Shown here: positions 15,468-23,862 of the stretch, piece by piece
Layout: every line of letters starts with the position of its first letter
Position numbering within the stretch: the stretch's first letter is position 1
Assembly: GCF_014648575.1 (NCBI RefSeq)
Contig: NZ_BMRJ01000001.1
Span: 7,290 to 49,144, forward strand
Source: Agromyces mediolanus
GTDB taxonomy: Bacteria > Actinomycetota > Actinomycetes > Actinomycetales > Microbacteriaceae
Direction: 5' to 3'
DNA length: 41,855 bases
Program-made: the position numbers and the translations under genes
Notes under the pieces: model-generated
Told to the model about the DNA's origin: nothing
Databases searched by the model: none
What the model saw: the letters and a program-made list of their open reading frames with translations, nothing else

Positions 15468-16571
15468 GTGAGCGCCAACTCGTCCTACGCCGCGGCTGGA
15501 GTCGACACCGCCGCCGGCGACCTCGCCGTCGAACTGATGAAGGCGCAGGTCGCCGCCACCCACGGGCCGCAGGTGCTCGGCGGGGTGGGCGGCTTCGCCG
15601 GCCTCTTCGACCTCTCCTTCGCGAAGGACTACGCCCGCCCGCTGCTGGCGACCTCGACCGACGGCGTCGGCACGAAGATCGCCATCGCCCAGGCGCTCGA
15701 CAAGCACGACACCATCGGGCAAGACCTCGTCGGCATGGTCGTCGACGACATCGTCGTGGTCGGCGCGAAGCCGCTCTTCATGACCGACTACATCGCCTGC
15801 GGCAAGGTCGTGCCCGAGCGCATCGCCACCATCGTCACCGGCATCGCCCGCGCCTGCGCCGACACCGGCACCGCCCTCGTCGGCGGCGAGACCGCCGAGC
15901 ACCCGGGCCTCATGGGTGCCGACGACTACGACGTCGCGGGCGCCGCGGTCGGCATCGTCGAGGCCGACCGCGCCCTCGGCGCCGAGAAGGTGCGCGACGG
16001 CGACGCCGTCATCGCGATCTCCTCGAGCGGCCTGCACTCCAACGGCTTCTCACTCGTTCGCGCCATCCTCCGCGACGCCGGCATCGGCTACGGCGATCAC
16101 GCCGCCGAGCTCGGCACGAGCTGGGGCGAGGCCCTGCTCGAACCCACCCGCCTCTACTCGGGCCAGCTCGTCGAGCTGCTCGAGGGCGAGCACGGCGACG
16201 CGGTGCACGCCCTCTCGCACGTCACCGGCGGCGGCCTCGCCGCGAACCTCGCCCGGGTGCTGCCGAAGGGCTCCTATGCCGAGCTCGACCGCACCACCTG
16301 GTCGCCGGCCCCCGTGTTCCGGGTGCTGAACGAGCTCGCCGGCACCACGCTCGAATCGACCGAGGGCACCTGGAACCTCGGTGTCGGCTTCTTCGCCGTC
16401 GTCGCCGAGCAGGCCGCCGACGCGGTCGTCGCCGAGCTCGACCGGCTGGGCCTGCCGTCCTGGCGACTCGGCACCGTCGCCCACGGCACGCCCCCGGGCG
16501 ACGGCTGGGAGCAGGGCGCCAAGGGCGTCGACGGCGGCGCCGTGCGCCTCGTGGGTGGCTACGCGAGCTGA
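15468..16571 (+). CDS. purM: Phosphoribosylformylglycinamidine cyclo-ligase (AIR synthetase)
   Basis: A 367-aa cytoplasmic enzyme of purine synthesis that closes FGAM to aminoimidazole ribonucleotide using ATP. The PurM family blocks are in order: SSYAAAGVDTAAGDLAVELMK at the N-terminus, LLATSTDGVGTKIAIAQ, DLVGMVVDDIVVVGAKPLFMTDYIA, ALVGGETAEHPGLM, the SSSGLHSNGFSLVR motif, HVTGGGLAANLARVLP and a C-terminal GVGFFAVV. Length is normal for the family. GTG 15468 is the only reasonable start and appears leaderless. It heads a tight plus-strand run; the next gene starts 7 bases after its stop, although the downstream genes have no obvious link with purine synthesis. Confidence 0.96.
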   Translation: MSANSSYAAAGVDTAAGDLAVELMKAQVAATHGPQVLGGVGGFAGLFDLSFAKDYARPLLATSTDGVGTKIAIAQALDKHDTIGQDLVGMVVDDIVVVGAKPLFMTDYIACGKVVPERIATIVTGIARACADTGTALVGGETAEHPGLMGADDYDVAGAAVGIVEADRALGAEKVRDGDAVIAISSSGLHSNGFSLVRAILRDAGIGYGDHAAELGTSWGEALLEPTRLYSGQLVELLEGEHGDAVHALSHVTGGGLAANLARVLPKGSYAELDRTTWSPAPVFRVLNELAGTTLESTEGTWNLGVGFFAVVAEQAADAVVAELDRLGLPSWRLGTVAHGTPPGDGWEQGAKGVDGGAVRLVGGYAS

Positions 16572-16578
16572 GACCGAC

Positions 16579-17337
16579 ATGGCCACCGCGTACTCGATCG
16601 GACTCATCGGCACCACGCCGGCCGAGCACGTGCGGGCCCTCGCGCCGCGCATCGAACGGCTCGGCTTCCACGCCCTCTGGCTGAACGACGTGCCCGGCGG
16701 CGACTCGCTCGCCGGCCTCCGCGAAGCGGCCGCCGTCACGAGCGGGCTCGGCCTCGCGACGGGCGTCATCCCGCTCGACCGCCGGCCCGCGGCCTCCCTC
16801 GACCTCGACGGCCTGCCCGCCGAGCGCACCGTCGTCGGCATCGGCTCGGGGCGCGCGGACAAGCCGCTCGGGCTCGTGCGCGACGGCCTCGCCGAGCTCC
16901 GCGCCCGCACCTCGGCCTCGCTCGCGGTCGGCGCGCTCGGCCCGAAGATGCGCGAGCTCGCCGCGCACGAGGCCGACGCCGTGCTGCTGAACTGGCTCAC
17001 CCCCGACGCGGGCGAGGCCGCCCGCGAGGAGCTGCACCGGCAGGCCGCCGGCCGCGAGGTGCGCGCCGTGCTCTACGCCCGCACCATCGTCGAGCCCGCC
17101 GCCCGCCCGCCGCTCGAAGAGGAGTCCGCGCGCTACCAGTCGTTCCCCGCCTACGCGGCGAACTTCGCCCGGCTCGGCTTCGGCGCCCTCGACACGACCA
17201 TCGCGGATGCCGAGCGGCTCGCCGCCTACGACGGCCACGTCGACGAGCTCGTGCTGCGCGCGATCACCCCGAGCGGGTCCCTCGACGAGCTCGAACGCTT
17301 CGTCGAGCGCACCGCGGAGTGGCTGCCGACGCCATGA
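16579..17337 (+). CDS. Luciferase-like (LLM class) flavin/F420-dependent oxidoreductase
   Basis: A 252-aa protein, slightly short for the family. ATG 16579 begins MATAYSIGLIGTTPAEHVRALAPRIE, the usual first strand and helix of a bacterial-luciferase-like TIM barrel. It continues with GFHALWLNDVPGGDSL, SGLGLATGVIPLDRR and the RTVVGIGSGRADKPLGLVRDGLAELR block that in LLM enzymes leads into the cofactor-phosphate site. Members use F420 or FMN for hydride transfer or mono-oxygenation. The substrate is unknown; F420 use is plausible in actinobacteria but not proven here. It lies 7 bases after purM and overlaps the next gene by ATGA. Confidence 0.8.
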   Translation: MATAYSIGLIGTTPAEHVRALAPRIERLGFHALWLNDVPGGDSLAGLREAAAVTSGLGLATGVIPLDRRPAASLDLDGLPAERTVVGIGSGRADKPLGLVRDGLAELRARTSASLAVGALGPKMRELAAHEADAVLLNWLTPDAGEAAREELHRQAAGREVRAVLYARTIVEPAARPPLEEESARYQSFPAYAANFARLGFGALDTTIADAERLAAYDGHVDELVLRAITPSGSLDELERFVERTAEWLPTP

Positions 17338-18818
17338 AGGTGCTCGTGACCGGCGCGACCGGCTACCTCGGGGGACGGCTCGTCCCGAGGCTGCTCGCGG
17401 CCGGCCACGAGGTGCGGCTCATCGCGAGGCATCCCTCCCGGCTCGCCGAGGCCCCCTGGGCCGGCGACGTCGAGATCGTCGAGGGCGACCTCACCGACCG
17501 CCGGGCGGTGGACGAGGCGATGACCGGTGCGGATGCCGCGTACTGGCTCGTGCACTCCATGGGCGCGCCCGGCGATTTCGAGGCCAGCGAGCGCGCCATG
17601 ACCGAGCAGTTCGCCGCCTCGGCGCGCGAGCACGGCGTGCGCCGCATCGTCTACCTCGGCGGCCTGCACCCGCCGGGCGTGCCGCTGTCGCGCCACCTGC
17701 GCTCGCGGGCGGAGGTCGGCGAGATCCTGCTGCGCTCGGGCGTGCCGACGATCGTGCTGCAGGCGGGCGTCGTGATCGGCTCCGGCTCGACCTCCTTCGA
17801 GATGATCCGCCACCTCACCGAGGTGCTGCCCTACATGCCCGCGCCGCGCTGGGTGCGCTCCTTCATCCAGCCGATCGCGGTGCGCGACGTGCTGCACTAC
17901 CTGATCGGGGCGCTCGACGCGCCGCCCGAGGTGAATCGCGCCTTCGACATCGGCGGGCCCGACGTGCTGCGCTACGGGCAGCTCATGAACGGCTACGCGG
18001 TCGAGGCGGGCCTGCCGCAGCGGCCCATCGCCGCACTGCCCGTGCTGACCCCGTGGCTCGCGGGGCAGTGGGTGAACCTCGTCACCCCCATCCCGCGCCG
18101 GCTCGCCGTGCCCATCATCGAGTCGCTGCAGTACGACTGCGTCATGCACGACCACGACATCGACGCGGTCATCCCGCCGCCCGCCGAGGGCCTGCTGCCC
18201 TACCGCACCGCCGTGCGCCTCGCCCTCGAACGGGAGCGCGCAGGCGAGGTCGAGACGAGCTGGCGCAACGCCGCCGCCCCCGGCGCGCCGAGCGACCCGC
18301 TGCCGAGCGACCCGGACTGGGCGGGCCACACCGTCTTCACCGACGAGCGCACCCGCGCCTGCGCGGCCCCCGCCGCCGAGCTGTGGCGCGTCATCGAGGG
18401 CGTCGGCGGCGAGAACGGCTGGTACTCGTTCCCGCTCGCCTGGGCGGTGCGCGGCTGGATCGACAAGCTCGTCGGCGGCGTCGGCCTCGTGCGTGGTCGC
18501 CGCGACCCGCACGAGCTGCACGAGGGCGAGGTCGTCGACTTCTGGCGGGTCGAGTCGCTGGAGCGCGGGCGCTCGCTGCGGCTGCGCGCCGAGATGCGGG
18601 TGCCGGGCCGGGCCTGGCTCGAGCTCTCGGCGGAGGAGGCGCCCGGCGGCGGCTCCCGCTACCACCAGCGCGCCGTGTACTTCCCGAAGGGGCTCGCGGG
18701 ACGGCTGTACTGGTGGGCCATTCTCCCCTTCCACGGCATCATCTTCGCCGGCATGGCGAACCGCATCACCGCCGAGGCCGAGGCCGGCGCGCGCGAGCAC
18801 GCGGGAGCGAGCTCGTGA
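17334..18818 (+). CDS. SDR-family NAD(P)-binding protein with C-terminal DUF2867-like domain
   Basis: A 494-aa two-domain protein. The N-terminal 290 residues are an atypical extended SDR: GATGYLGGRL is the dinucleotide loop, then VRLIARHPSR and VEGDLTDRRAVDEAM. They lack the classical YxxxK pair, having YLGGLHPPG and HLRSRAEVGEILL at that position. The C-terminal part (HTVFTDERTRACAAPAAELWRVIEGVGGENGWY onward, to YYWW-like LYWWAILPFHGIIFAGMANRI) resembles the DUF2867/START-like domain often fused to such SDRs. These proteins are widespread but their reaction is unsettled. ATG 17334 overlaps the preceding stop, and the stop overlaps the photolyase GTG. Next to a photolyase, a role in redox or lipid stress is possible but unproven. 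Confidence 0.8.
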   Translation: MKVLVTGATGYLGGRLVPRLLAAGHEVRLIARHPSRLAEAPWAGDVEIVEGDLTDRRAVDEAMTGADAAYWLVHSMGAPGDFEASERAMTEQFAASAREHGVRRIVYLGGLHPPGVPLSRHLRSRAEVGEILLRSGVPTIVLQAGVVIGSGSTSFEMIRHLTEVLPYMPAPRWVRSFIQPIAVRDVLHYLIGALDAPPEVNRAFDIGGPDVLRYGQLMNGYAVEAGLPQRPIAALPVLTPWLAGQWVNLVTPIPRRLAVPIIESLQYDCVMHDHDIDAVIPPPAEGLLPYRTAVRLALERERAGEVETSWRNAAAPGAPSDPLPSDPDWAGHTVFTDERTRACAAPAAELWRVIEGVGGENGWYSFPLAWAVRGWIDKLVGGVGLVRGRRDPHELHEGEVVDFWRVESLERGRSLRLRAEMRVPGRAWLELSAEEAPGGGSRYHQRAVYFPKGLAGRLYWWAILPFHGIIFAGMANRITAEAEAGAREHAGASS

Positions 18819-20149
18819 CCACCGTCGTCTGGTTCCGCGACGACCTGCGGATCGCCGACCACCCCGCGCTCGCGGCCGCCGCCGACGACCCGGGCGGCGT
18901 CGTCTGCGTGTACGTGCTCGACGAGGCATCCGCCGGCATCCGCCCGCTCGGCGGTGCCGCCCGCTGGTGGCTCCACCACTCGCTCACCGCGCTCGCCGCC
19001 TCGCTCGCCGAGCTCGGCGCGACCCTCGTGCTGCGCCGCGGCCCGGCCGGCGAGGAGGTGCCGCGCGTCGTCGCCGAGGCGGGCGCCGACCGCGTGCTCT
19101 GGAACCGCCGCTACGGCGGCGCGGAACGCGAGGTGGATGCCGCGCTGAAACGCGAGCTGCGCGAGGCGGGCCTGGCCGCCGACTCCCTGCCGGGCGGCCT
19201 GCTGCACGAGCCGTGGACGATCACCACGAAAGAGGGCGGCCCGTACCGCGTCTACTCGCCGTTCTGGCGCGCGTGCCTCGCCGCCCCGCCGCCCGCGCGC
19301 CCGCTCGAGGCGCCCGACTCGCTCCGCGACGCGGCCGGCGAGGTGCGCTCCGACCGCCTCGACGACTGGGAGCTGCTGCCCACCCGTCCGGACTGGGCCG
19401 GCGGGCTCGCCGAGACCTGGCAGCCGGGGGAGGCCGCCGCCCTCGAGCGGCTCGAGACCTTCCTCGACGAGCGCGTCGACGACTACGCCGACGACCGTGA
19501 CGTGCCCGCCATCGACGCCACCTCGAACCTCTCGCCGCACCTGCGCTGGGGCGAGCTCAGCCCGCGCACCGTGTGGCACCGCGCCACCGAGCCCGGCCGC
19601 GCCTCCGCCGCGTTCCTCGGCGAGCTCGGCTGGCGCGAGTTCGCCTGGCACACGCTGTTCCACGCCCCGGATCTCGCCGAGCGCAACCTCGACCGCCGCT
19701 TCGACGCCTTCGAGTGGGCCGAGCCCGACGCGGAGCTCGTCGGCGCGTGGCAGCGCGGCGAGACCGGCTTCCCGCTCGTCGACGCCGGCATGCGCGAGCT
19801 CTGGCGCACCGGAGCCATGCACAACCGCGTGCGGATGGTGACCGCCTCGTTCCTCACGAAGAACCTGCTCACCGACTGGCGCGTCGGCGAGCGCTGGTTC
19901 TGGGACACCCTCGTCGACGCCGACCAGGCGAGCAACCCGTTCAACTGGCAGTGGGTGGCGGGCTGCGGGGCCGACGCCGCGCCCTACTTCCGCATCTTCA
20001 ACCCGCTGCTGCAGGAGAAGAAGTTCGACCCCGAGGGCCGCTACGTCGGCCGCTGGGCGCCCGACAGCGCCGGCCGGATGCCGATCGTCGAGCTGCCCTT
20101 CACCCGGGAGCGCGCGCTCGCCGCGTACGCCCGCATCCGCGGGAGCTGA
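18815..20149 (+). CDS. phrB: Deoxyribodipyrimidine photolyase
   Basis: A 444-aa blue-light FAD enzyme of the photolyase/cryptochrome family that splits UV-induced cyclobutane pyrimidine dimers. The N-terminal alpha/beta antenna domain starts VVWFRDDLRIADHPAL. The helical FAD domain has LSPHLRWGELSPRTVW, FLGELGWREFAWHTLF, LVDAGMRELWRTGAMHNRVRM, VASFL-like TASFLTKNLLTDWRVGERWFWD, and DADQASNPFNWQWVAGCGADAAPYFRIFNP. These blocks, including the conserved Trp residues of the electron-transfer chain, point to a functional class I CPD photolyase. Length is normal. GTG 18815 overlaps the preceding stop (GTGA). It is the last gene of the purM operon; the spacer behind it is repetitive (20143-20200). 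Confidence 0.95.
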   Translation: MTTVVWFRDDLRIADHPALAAAADDPGGVVCVYVLDEASAGIRPLGGAARWWLHHSLTALAASLAELGATLVLRRGPAGEEVPRVVAEAGADRVLWNRRYGGAEREVDAALKRELREAGLAADSLPGGLLHEPWTITTKEGGPYRVYSPFWRACLAAPPPARPLEAPDSLRDAAGEVRSDRLDDWELLPTRPDWAGGLAETWQPGEAAALERLETFLDERVDDYADDRDVPAIDATSNLSPHLRWGELSPRTVWHRATEPGRASAAFLGELGWREFAWHTLFHAPDLAERNLDRRFDAFEWAEPDAELVGAWQRGETGFPLVDAGMRELWRTGAMHNRVRMVTASFLTKNLLTDWRVGERWFWDTLVDADQASNPFNWQWVAGCGADAAPYFRIFNPLLQEKKFDPEGRYVGRWAPDSAGRMPIVELPFTRERALAAYARIRGS

Positions 20150-20200
20150 GCGAGCCGAGTGAGCTGAGCGGCCCGAGCGAGCCGAGCGGGCGCAGCGAGC
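20143..20200. repeat. Imperfect GAGC-rich short tandem repeat after the photolyase gene
   Basis: The last codons of phrB and the following 50 bases consist of degenerate GAGC units. GAGCTGAGCG occurs at 20143-20152 and 20161-20170, and GAGCGAGCCGAG at 20148-20159 and 20175-20186. The pattern looks like slippage-driven expansion. It contains no open frame of interest and no strong hairpin, so the termination signal of the purM operon remains unclear. Confidence 0.6.
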
Positions 20201-20283
20201 GCCTCGGCTTGGGGCCCGAATCCACCCGAGCTGGGGGTGCGCGCGAGGAGTTTTCTCCCTGTGGCCCGCGCGGGGCCCGTTCC

Positions 20284-20289
20284 TAGGCT
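20284..20289 (+). promoter_or_regulatory. -10 box TAGGCT upstream of the wall-anchored protein
   Basis: TAGGCT is a good match to the actinobacterial TANNNT -10 element. It would give a transcript with a leader of about 90 nt before ATG 20387. The hexamer 17 bases upstream (GTGGCC) is a poor -35. Confidence 0.45.
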
Positions 20290-20358
20290 GATCGCGTCCT
20301 GCCGCCTGTGCGCGTCCGCGCACCAGACGTTCCGGCTCAACCGGGGCGCCGCCGAGGC

Positions 20359-20384
20359 AGGGCGCCAGACCCGAAGGCGTCCCT
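20359..20384 (+). promoter_or_regulatory. Leader hairpin covering the ribosome-binding region of the FN3 protein gene
   Basis: AGGGCGCC (20359-20366) can pair with GGCGTCCCT (20376-20384), with one bulged base, around a 9-nt loop. The 3' arm begins inside GAAGG, the likely Shine-Dalgarno for ATG 20387, and ends 2 bases before the ATG. It could limit ribosome access. It does not match a riboswitch class that I recognise. Confidence 0.35.
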
Positions 20385-20386
20385 AC

Positions 20387-23300
20387 ATGACTTCGCAGGC
20401 TGCTGCCGCCACCCCGACCGCGCGCCCGGCGCGCTCCCGCCACCTCATCCGATTCGCCGCCTGCGGCGTCGCCGCCTCGCTCGCGCTCGCCGCGCAGCCG
20501 ATGGCCGCGGTCGCCGCGCCGCCGAGCGTCACCGGCCCGAGCGAGCCCGTCGCCTACGTCGAGCAGGCCCCGCCCGTCTCCGTCGGCGAGCAGGTCAGCT
20601 TCGCCGGCGGCTCGGGCTACGGCGGCGGCTACCTCGACTTCGCGGTCGACGGCGGCACCGCCGACGAGACCCTCTCGCTGCTCACCGCGGAGACGGCCGA
20701 TACGACGGCCGGGGTCGTCAGCATCGCCGGCACGAGCGTGTACCTCGGCAACGGCACCGGTGCGGACCTGATCGGCGCCGTGGCATCCGACCGCGCCGGG
20801 GCGAACGGCGCGCTGCGCATCGTGTTCGCGAGCCCCTTCGACAACCCGAGCTTCGAGGACGACGACAGCATCGGCGGCTGGACCGTCATCCAGGACCGCG
20901 TCGACCTCGGCGTCACCACCATCGCCGGCGTCCGCACCATCGATCAGAGCACCTACGCGGGCCTCTCGGGCGGCGCCAACGCCCCGCTCGACGACGACGC
21001 GGCGCCCGTGTCGGCGAGCTACACGGTGCGACTCAGCACCGTGGACGCGAGCCACGGCGCCACGAGTCTCGAGCTCACGAGCGACATGCAGACGGCCGAG
21101 GGCTGCGATGTCGTGCACGGCCCGGCCGTGTACAGCAACCCCTTCGAGGCCGCGGCGAACGACAAGATCTCCTTCGACTGGCGCGCGTTCCAGGGCTCCG
21201 ACGACTTCCACGTCTACGGCTACATCCTGAACACCGCGACCGGCGCGCAGACCCCGGTGCTCGACGCCACCGGCGGCAACGAGGTCAACGCCTTCGTCAC
21301 CAAGGAGACGGTGATCCCCGCCTCGGGCGAGTACCGCTTCGTGTTCGTCGGCGGCACCCAGGACAAGACCTGCGGCCGGGCCGCGGGCGCGACCCTGCTC
21401 ATCGACAACGTGCGCGTCTTCGGCACGAAGGTCACCGACGCGGTCGCCGCCTCGATCAGCGACAAGCTGCAGTACCACAACGCTTCGGACGACCCCGCGG
21501 CCAGCCGCACGATCAAGATCACCGCCGCCGACGCCGACGGCCAGGTCTCCGCGGCCGGCAGCGTCGCGATCGCGATCACCGCCGTCGACGACGAGCCCTC
21601 GTTCGGGCCGGTCGCGCCGATCACGCTCGTCAACCAGGACGGCGCGCAGAGCTACCCCACGACCACCGGCACGCTCGACGCCACCGACCCCGACAGCCCC
21701 ATCACGAGCGCCATCGTCGGCGGCGAGCCGGCCACCACGACGATCGACGGCGTCACCTACACGCAGCGCAAGCGCGGCAGCTACGGCACGCTCTACCTCG
21801 ACGGCGCGACCGGGGCGTACGCCTTCGTGCCGGATGCCGCGGCCGCCGACGCCCGCCAGCGCGACGACAGCGAGCGCTTCGAGTTCGAGATCTCGGCCGA
21901 GGACCGCTCGCCGGGCGGCCCGCACCCCGCCAAGACCGCGCGGCAGTCGCTCACCGTCAGCCTCGAGGTCGCCGCGACCGGCCCCGGCGCGGGCACCGCC
22001 ACGAGCGCCGTCGCCGGGTTCGAGCGCGCCGTCGTCAGCTGGACCGCCCCGGTCTGGGAGGGCGGCGCCGCGATCACCGGCTACGCCGTGGAGTGGTCGA
22101 CCGACGGCGGCGAGTCGTGGACGACCGCGACCGACGACACCGGCTCCGCCGCGACGAGCACCACCGTGCTCGGCCTGACCGCGGGCACGCCGCACGTGTT
22201 CCGCGTCGCCGGCCTGAACGCCAACGGACAGGGCCCGTGGGCGGCCATCAGCAACGAGGCCGTGCCGTACACGAAGCCGGCCGCGCCGGCCCCCGTCACC
22301 GCGACGCCCGGCGACACCACGGTCGAGCTCGCCTGGACCGCCCCCGTCGCCGACGGCTGGTCGCCGGTCACCGGCTACCGCATCGAGCGGTCCATCGACG
22401 GCGGCCTCACCTGGGCGACGATCGTCGCCGACACCGGCACCCCGCTGCCGACGCTGCTGCGCGGCCAGGCCCTGCGCCCGTCCGCCCTGCTCGCGCCGAC
22501 CCCGGCCACGAGCTACACGGCCACCGGCCTGCGCAACGGCGAGCCGGTCGCGTTCCGGGTCTCGGCGATCAACGCCGCCGGCACCGGCGTGCACGCCGAG
22601 ACGGCGCTGACGACGCCGCGCACCACGCCCGGCGCCCCCGCCCCGCTCGTCGCGACGCCCGACGACGCGCGCGTCGAGCTCAGCTGGACGGCCCCGGCCG
22701 ACACCGGCGGCGCGCCCGTCACCGGCTACCGCGTCGAGCAGTCGCTCGACGGCGGCACCACGTGGACGACGGTCGTCGCCGACACCGGCAGCACCGCGAC
22801 GAGCACCACCGTCACGGGGCTCGCGAACGGCACCCCGGTCGCGTTCCGGGTCTCGGCCCTGAACGAGGCCGGCAGCGGACCGGCGGCGGATGCCTCGGCC
22901 ACGCCCCGCCGCCCCGCCGACGCCGTGACGATCGACTCGATCACGCCGGGCAACCGCACCCTCACCGTGGCGTTCACCCCGCCCGCGAGCGACGGCGGCT
23001 CGCCGATCAGCGACTACGAGTACTCGATCGACGGCGGCAAGACCTGGATCCCCGCCGGCACCACGACGAGCCCGATCGTCATCGAGGGGCTCGGCAACGG
23101 CGTGCCCCGCCAGGTGTCGGTGCGCGCGGTGACCGAGGCCGGGCCCGGCGCGGCATCCCCGGCCCAGACCGCCACGCCGGTGCTGCAGCCCGTCCGCAGC
23201 TCCTCGGGTGCCCTGCCGAAGCTCGCCGCGGGCAAGGCCGCCTCGAGCCTGAGCGGCGTCGACGAGCCCGTGACGACGCGCACCGACGGCGACGCCTTCG

Positions 23301-23776
23301 TGATCTCGGGCGACGGTTTCGCGGTGCGCGTGCAGGCGGTCGGGCCCGACGGCAAGCCTGTGGCGCTCGTGAACGGCACCCTCGCGGTGCCCGCGGGCGG
23401 CGCGCTGCGCATCAGCGGCTCCGGCTTCCAGGGCGGCAGCGCGCTCGACTTCTGGCTGCTGGGCGCGGAGCTCGGCCTCGGCGAGACCACCGCGGCCGCC
23501 GACGGCTCCTTCACCGCGACGCTGACCCTGCCCACGGGCCTGCGGCTCGGCGCCGAGACGCTGCAGATCAACGGCCTCTCGCCCGAGGGCGGCCTCCGCA
23601 GCATCGTGACCGGGCTCACCGTGGTGTCGGCGGACGACCTCGCCGCCACCGGCCGGGACGTGTCGATCGAGGCCGTCGCACTCACCGGCGGCGGGGCCCT
23701 GTTGCTCCTGCTCGCCGGCATCTGGATCAGCGTCATCACCCGAAGGCGCCGAGGCGAGGGTCGCGCGCAGCTCTGA
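20387..23776 (+). CDS. Wall-anchored VCBS/fibronectin-III surface protein with LAATG sorting signal
   Basis: A 1129-aa exported protein. ATG 20387 gives a signal peptide with a basic start and hydrophobic core (residues about 19-44, ending MAAVAA). An N-terminal beta-rich part contains FDNPSFEDDDSIGGWTVI, a motif like those of carbohydrate-binding-type modules. A VCBS-like segment (YGTLYLDGATGAYAFVPDAA) lies near residues 465-490. Four fibronectin-III-like repeats span about residues 528-931, each with an ITGY/VTGY...SxDGG-x-TW core. The C-terminal 45 residues form a sorting signal: LAATG at 1085-1089, a hydrophobic stretch (LTGGGALLLLLAGIWISVI) and TRRRRGEGR. LAxTG is the form used by class E sortases of GC-rich actinobacteria. 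The protein is therefore expected to be covalently attached to peptidoglycan and to act in adhesion or glycan contact. A strong hairpin follows the stop. Confidence 0.87.
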   Translation: MTSQAAAATPTARPARSRHLIRFAACGVAASLALAAQPMAAVAAPPSVTGPSEPVAYVEQAPPVSVGEQVSFAGGSGYGGGYLDFAVDGGTADETLSLLTAETADTTAGVVSIAGTSVYLGNGTGADLIGAVASDRAGANGALRIVFASPFDNPSFEDDDSIGGWTVIQDRVDLGVTTIAGVRTIDQSTYAGLSGGANAPLDDDAAPVSASYTVRLSTVDASHGATSLELTSDMQTAEGCDVVHGPAVYSNPFEAAANDKISFDWRAFQGSDDFHVYGYILNTATGAQTPVLDATGGNEVNAFVTKETVIPASGEYRFVFVGGTQDKTCGRAAGATLLIDNVRVFGTKVTDAVAASISDKLQYHNASDDPAASRTIKITAADADGQVSAAGSVAIAITAVDDEPSFGPVAPITLVNQDGAQSYPTTTGTLDATDPDSPITSAIVGGEPATTTIDGVTYTQRKRGSYGTLYLDGATGAYAFVPDAAAADARQRDDSERFEFEISAEDRSPGGPHPAKTARQSLTVSLEVAATGPGAGTATSAVAGFERAVVSWTAPVWEGGAAITGYAVEWSTDGGESWTTATDDTGSAATSTTVLGLTAGTPHVFRVAGLNANGQGPWAAISNEAVPYTKPAAPAPVTATPGDTTVELAWTAPVADGWSPVTGYRIERSIDGGLTWATIVADTGTPLPTLLRGQALRPSALLAPTPATSYTATGLRNGEPVAFRVSAINAAGTGVHAETALTTPRTTPGAPAPLVATPDDARVELSWTAPADTGGAPVTGYRVEQSLDGGTTWTTVVADTGSTATSTTVTGLANGTPVAFRVSALNEAGSGPAADASATPRRPADAVTIDSITPGNRTLTVAFTPPASDGGSPISDYEYSIDGGKTWIPAGTTTSPIVIEGLGNGVPRQVSVRAVTEAGPGAASPAQTATPVLQPVRSSSGALPKLAAGKAASSLSGVDEPVTTRTDGDAFVISGDGFAVRVQAVGPDGKPVALVNGTLAVPAGGALRISGSGFQGGSALDFWLLGAELGLGETTAAADGSFTATLTLPTGLRLGAETLQINGLSPEGGLRSIVTGLTVVSADDLAATGRDVSIEAVALTGGGALLLLLAGIWISVITRRRRGEGRAQL

Positions 23777-23792
23777 GCCGACCACCCGTCTT

Positions 23793-23831
23793 GGCGATCG
23801 GGGCGGAGGTGCATCCTCCGCCCCGATCGCC
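23793..23831 (+). terminator. Strong 17-bp hairpin after the wall-anchored protein gene
   Basis: GGCGATCGGGGCGGAGG (23793-23809) and its perfect complement (23815-23831) enclose a TGCAT loop, 17 bases after the stop. There is no T tract, as is common for actinobacterial I-shaped terminators. It separates this gene from the two-component operon, whose -10 box begins only 15 bases downstream. Confidence 0.75.
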
Positions 23832-23845
23832 ATGCCCCGCCCCGC

Positions 23846-23851
23846 TAGACT
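23846..23851 (+). promoter_or_regulatory. -10 box TAGACT of the response-regulator operon
   Basis: TAGACT matches TANNNT and lies 11 bases before ATG 23863, so the transcript would have a leader of only about 5 nt. No Shine-Dalgarno precedes the ATG, consistent with near-leaderless initiation. The expected -35 position falls in the 3' arm of the upstream terminator hairpin. Confidence 0.55.
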
Positions 23852-23862
23852 CTCGACGAGTC

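Noticed and set aside
20143..20200. CRISPR-like array
   Set aside because: The units are only about 10 bases, degenerate and contiguous, with no spacers. No cas genes are present.
20284..20386. Riboswitch in the leader of the wall-anchored protein gene
   Set aside because: Only a local hairpin is visible. None of the conserved cores I know (c-di-GMP, c-di-AMP, cobalamin, SAM) can be found.
18659..23833. Long minus-strand open frame spanning the photolyase and wall-protein genes
   Set aside because: It runs across two convincing plus-strand genes and the spacer between them, and its product has the composition of a shadow frame.
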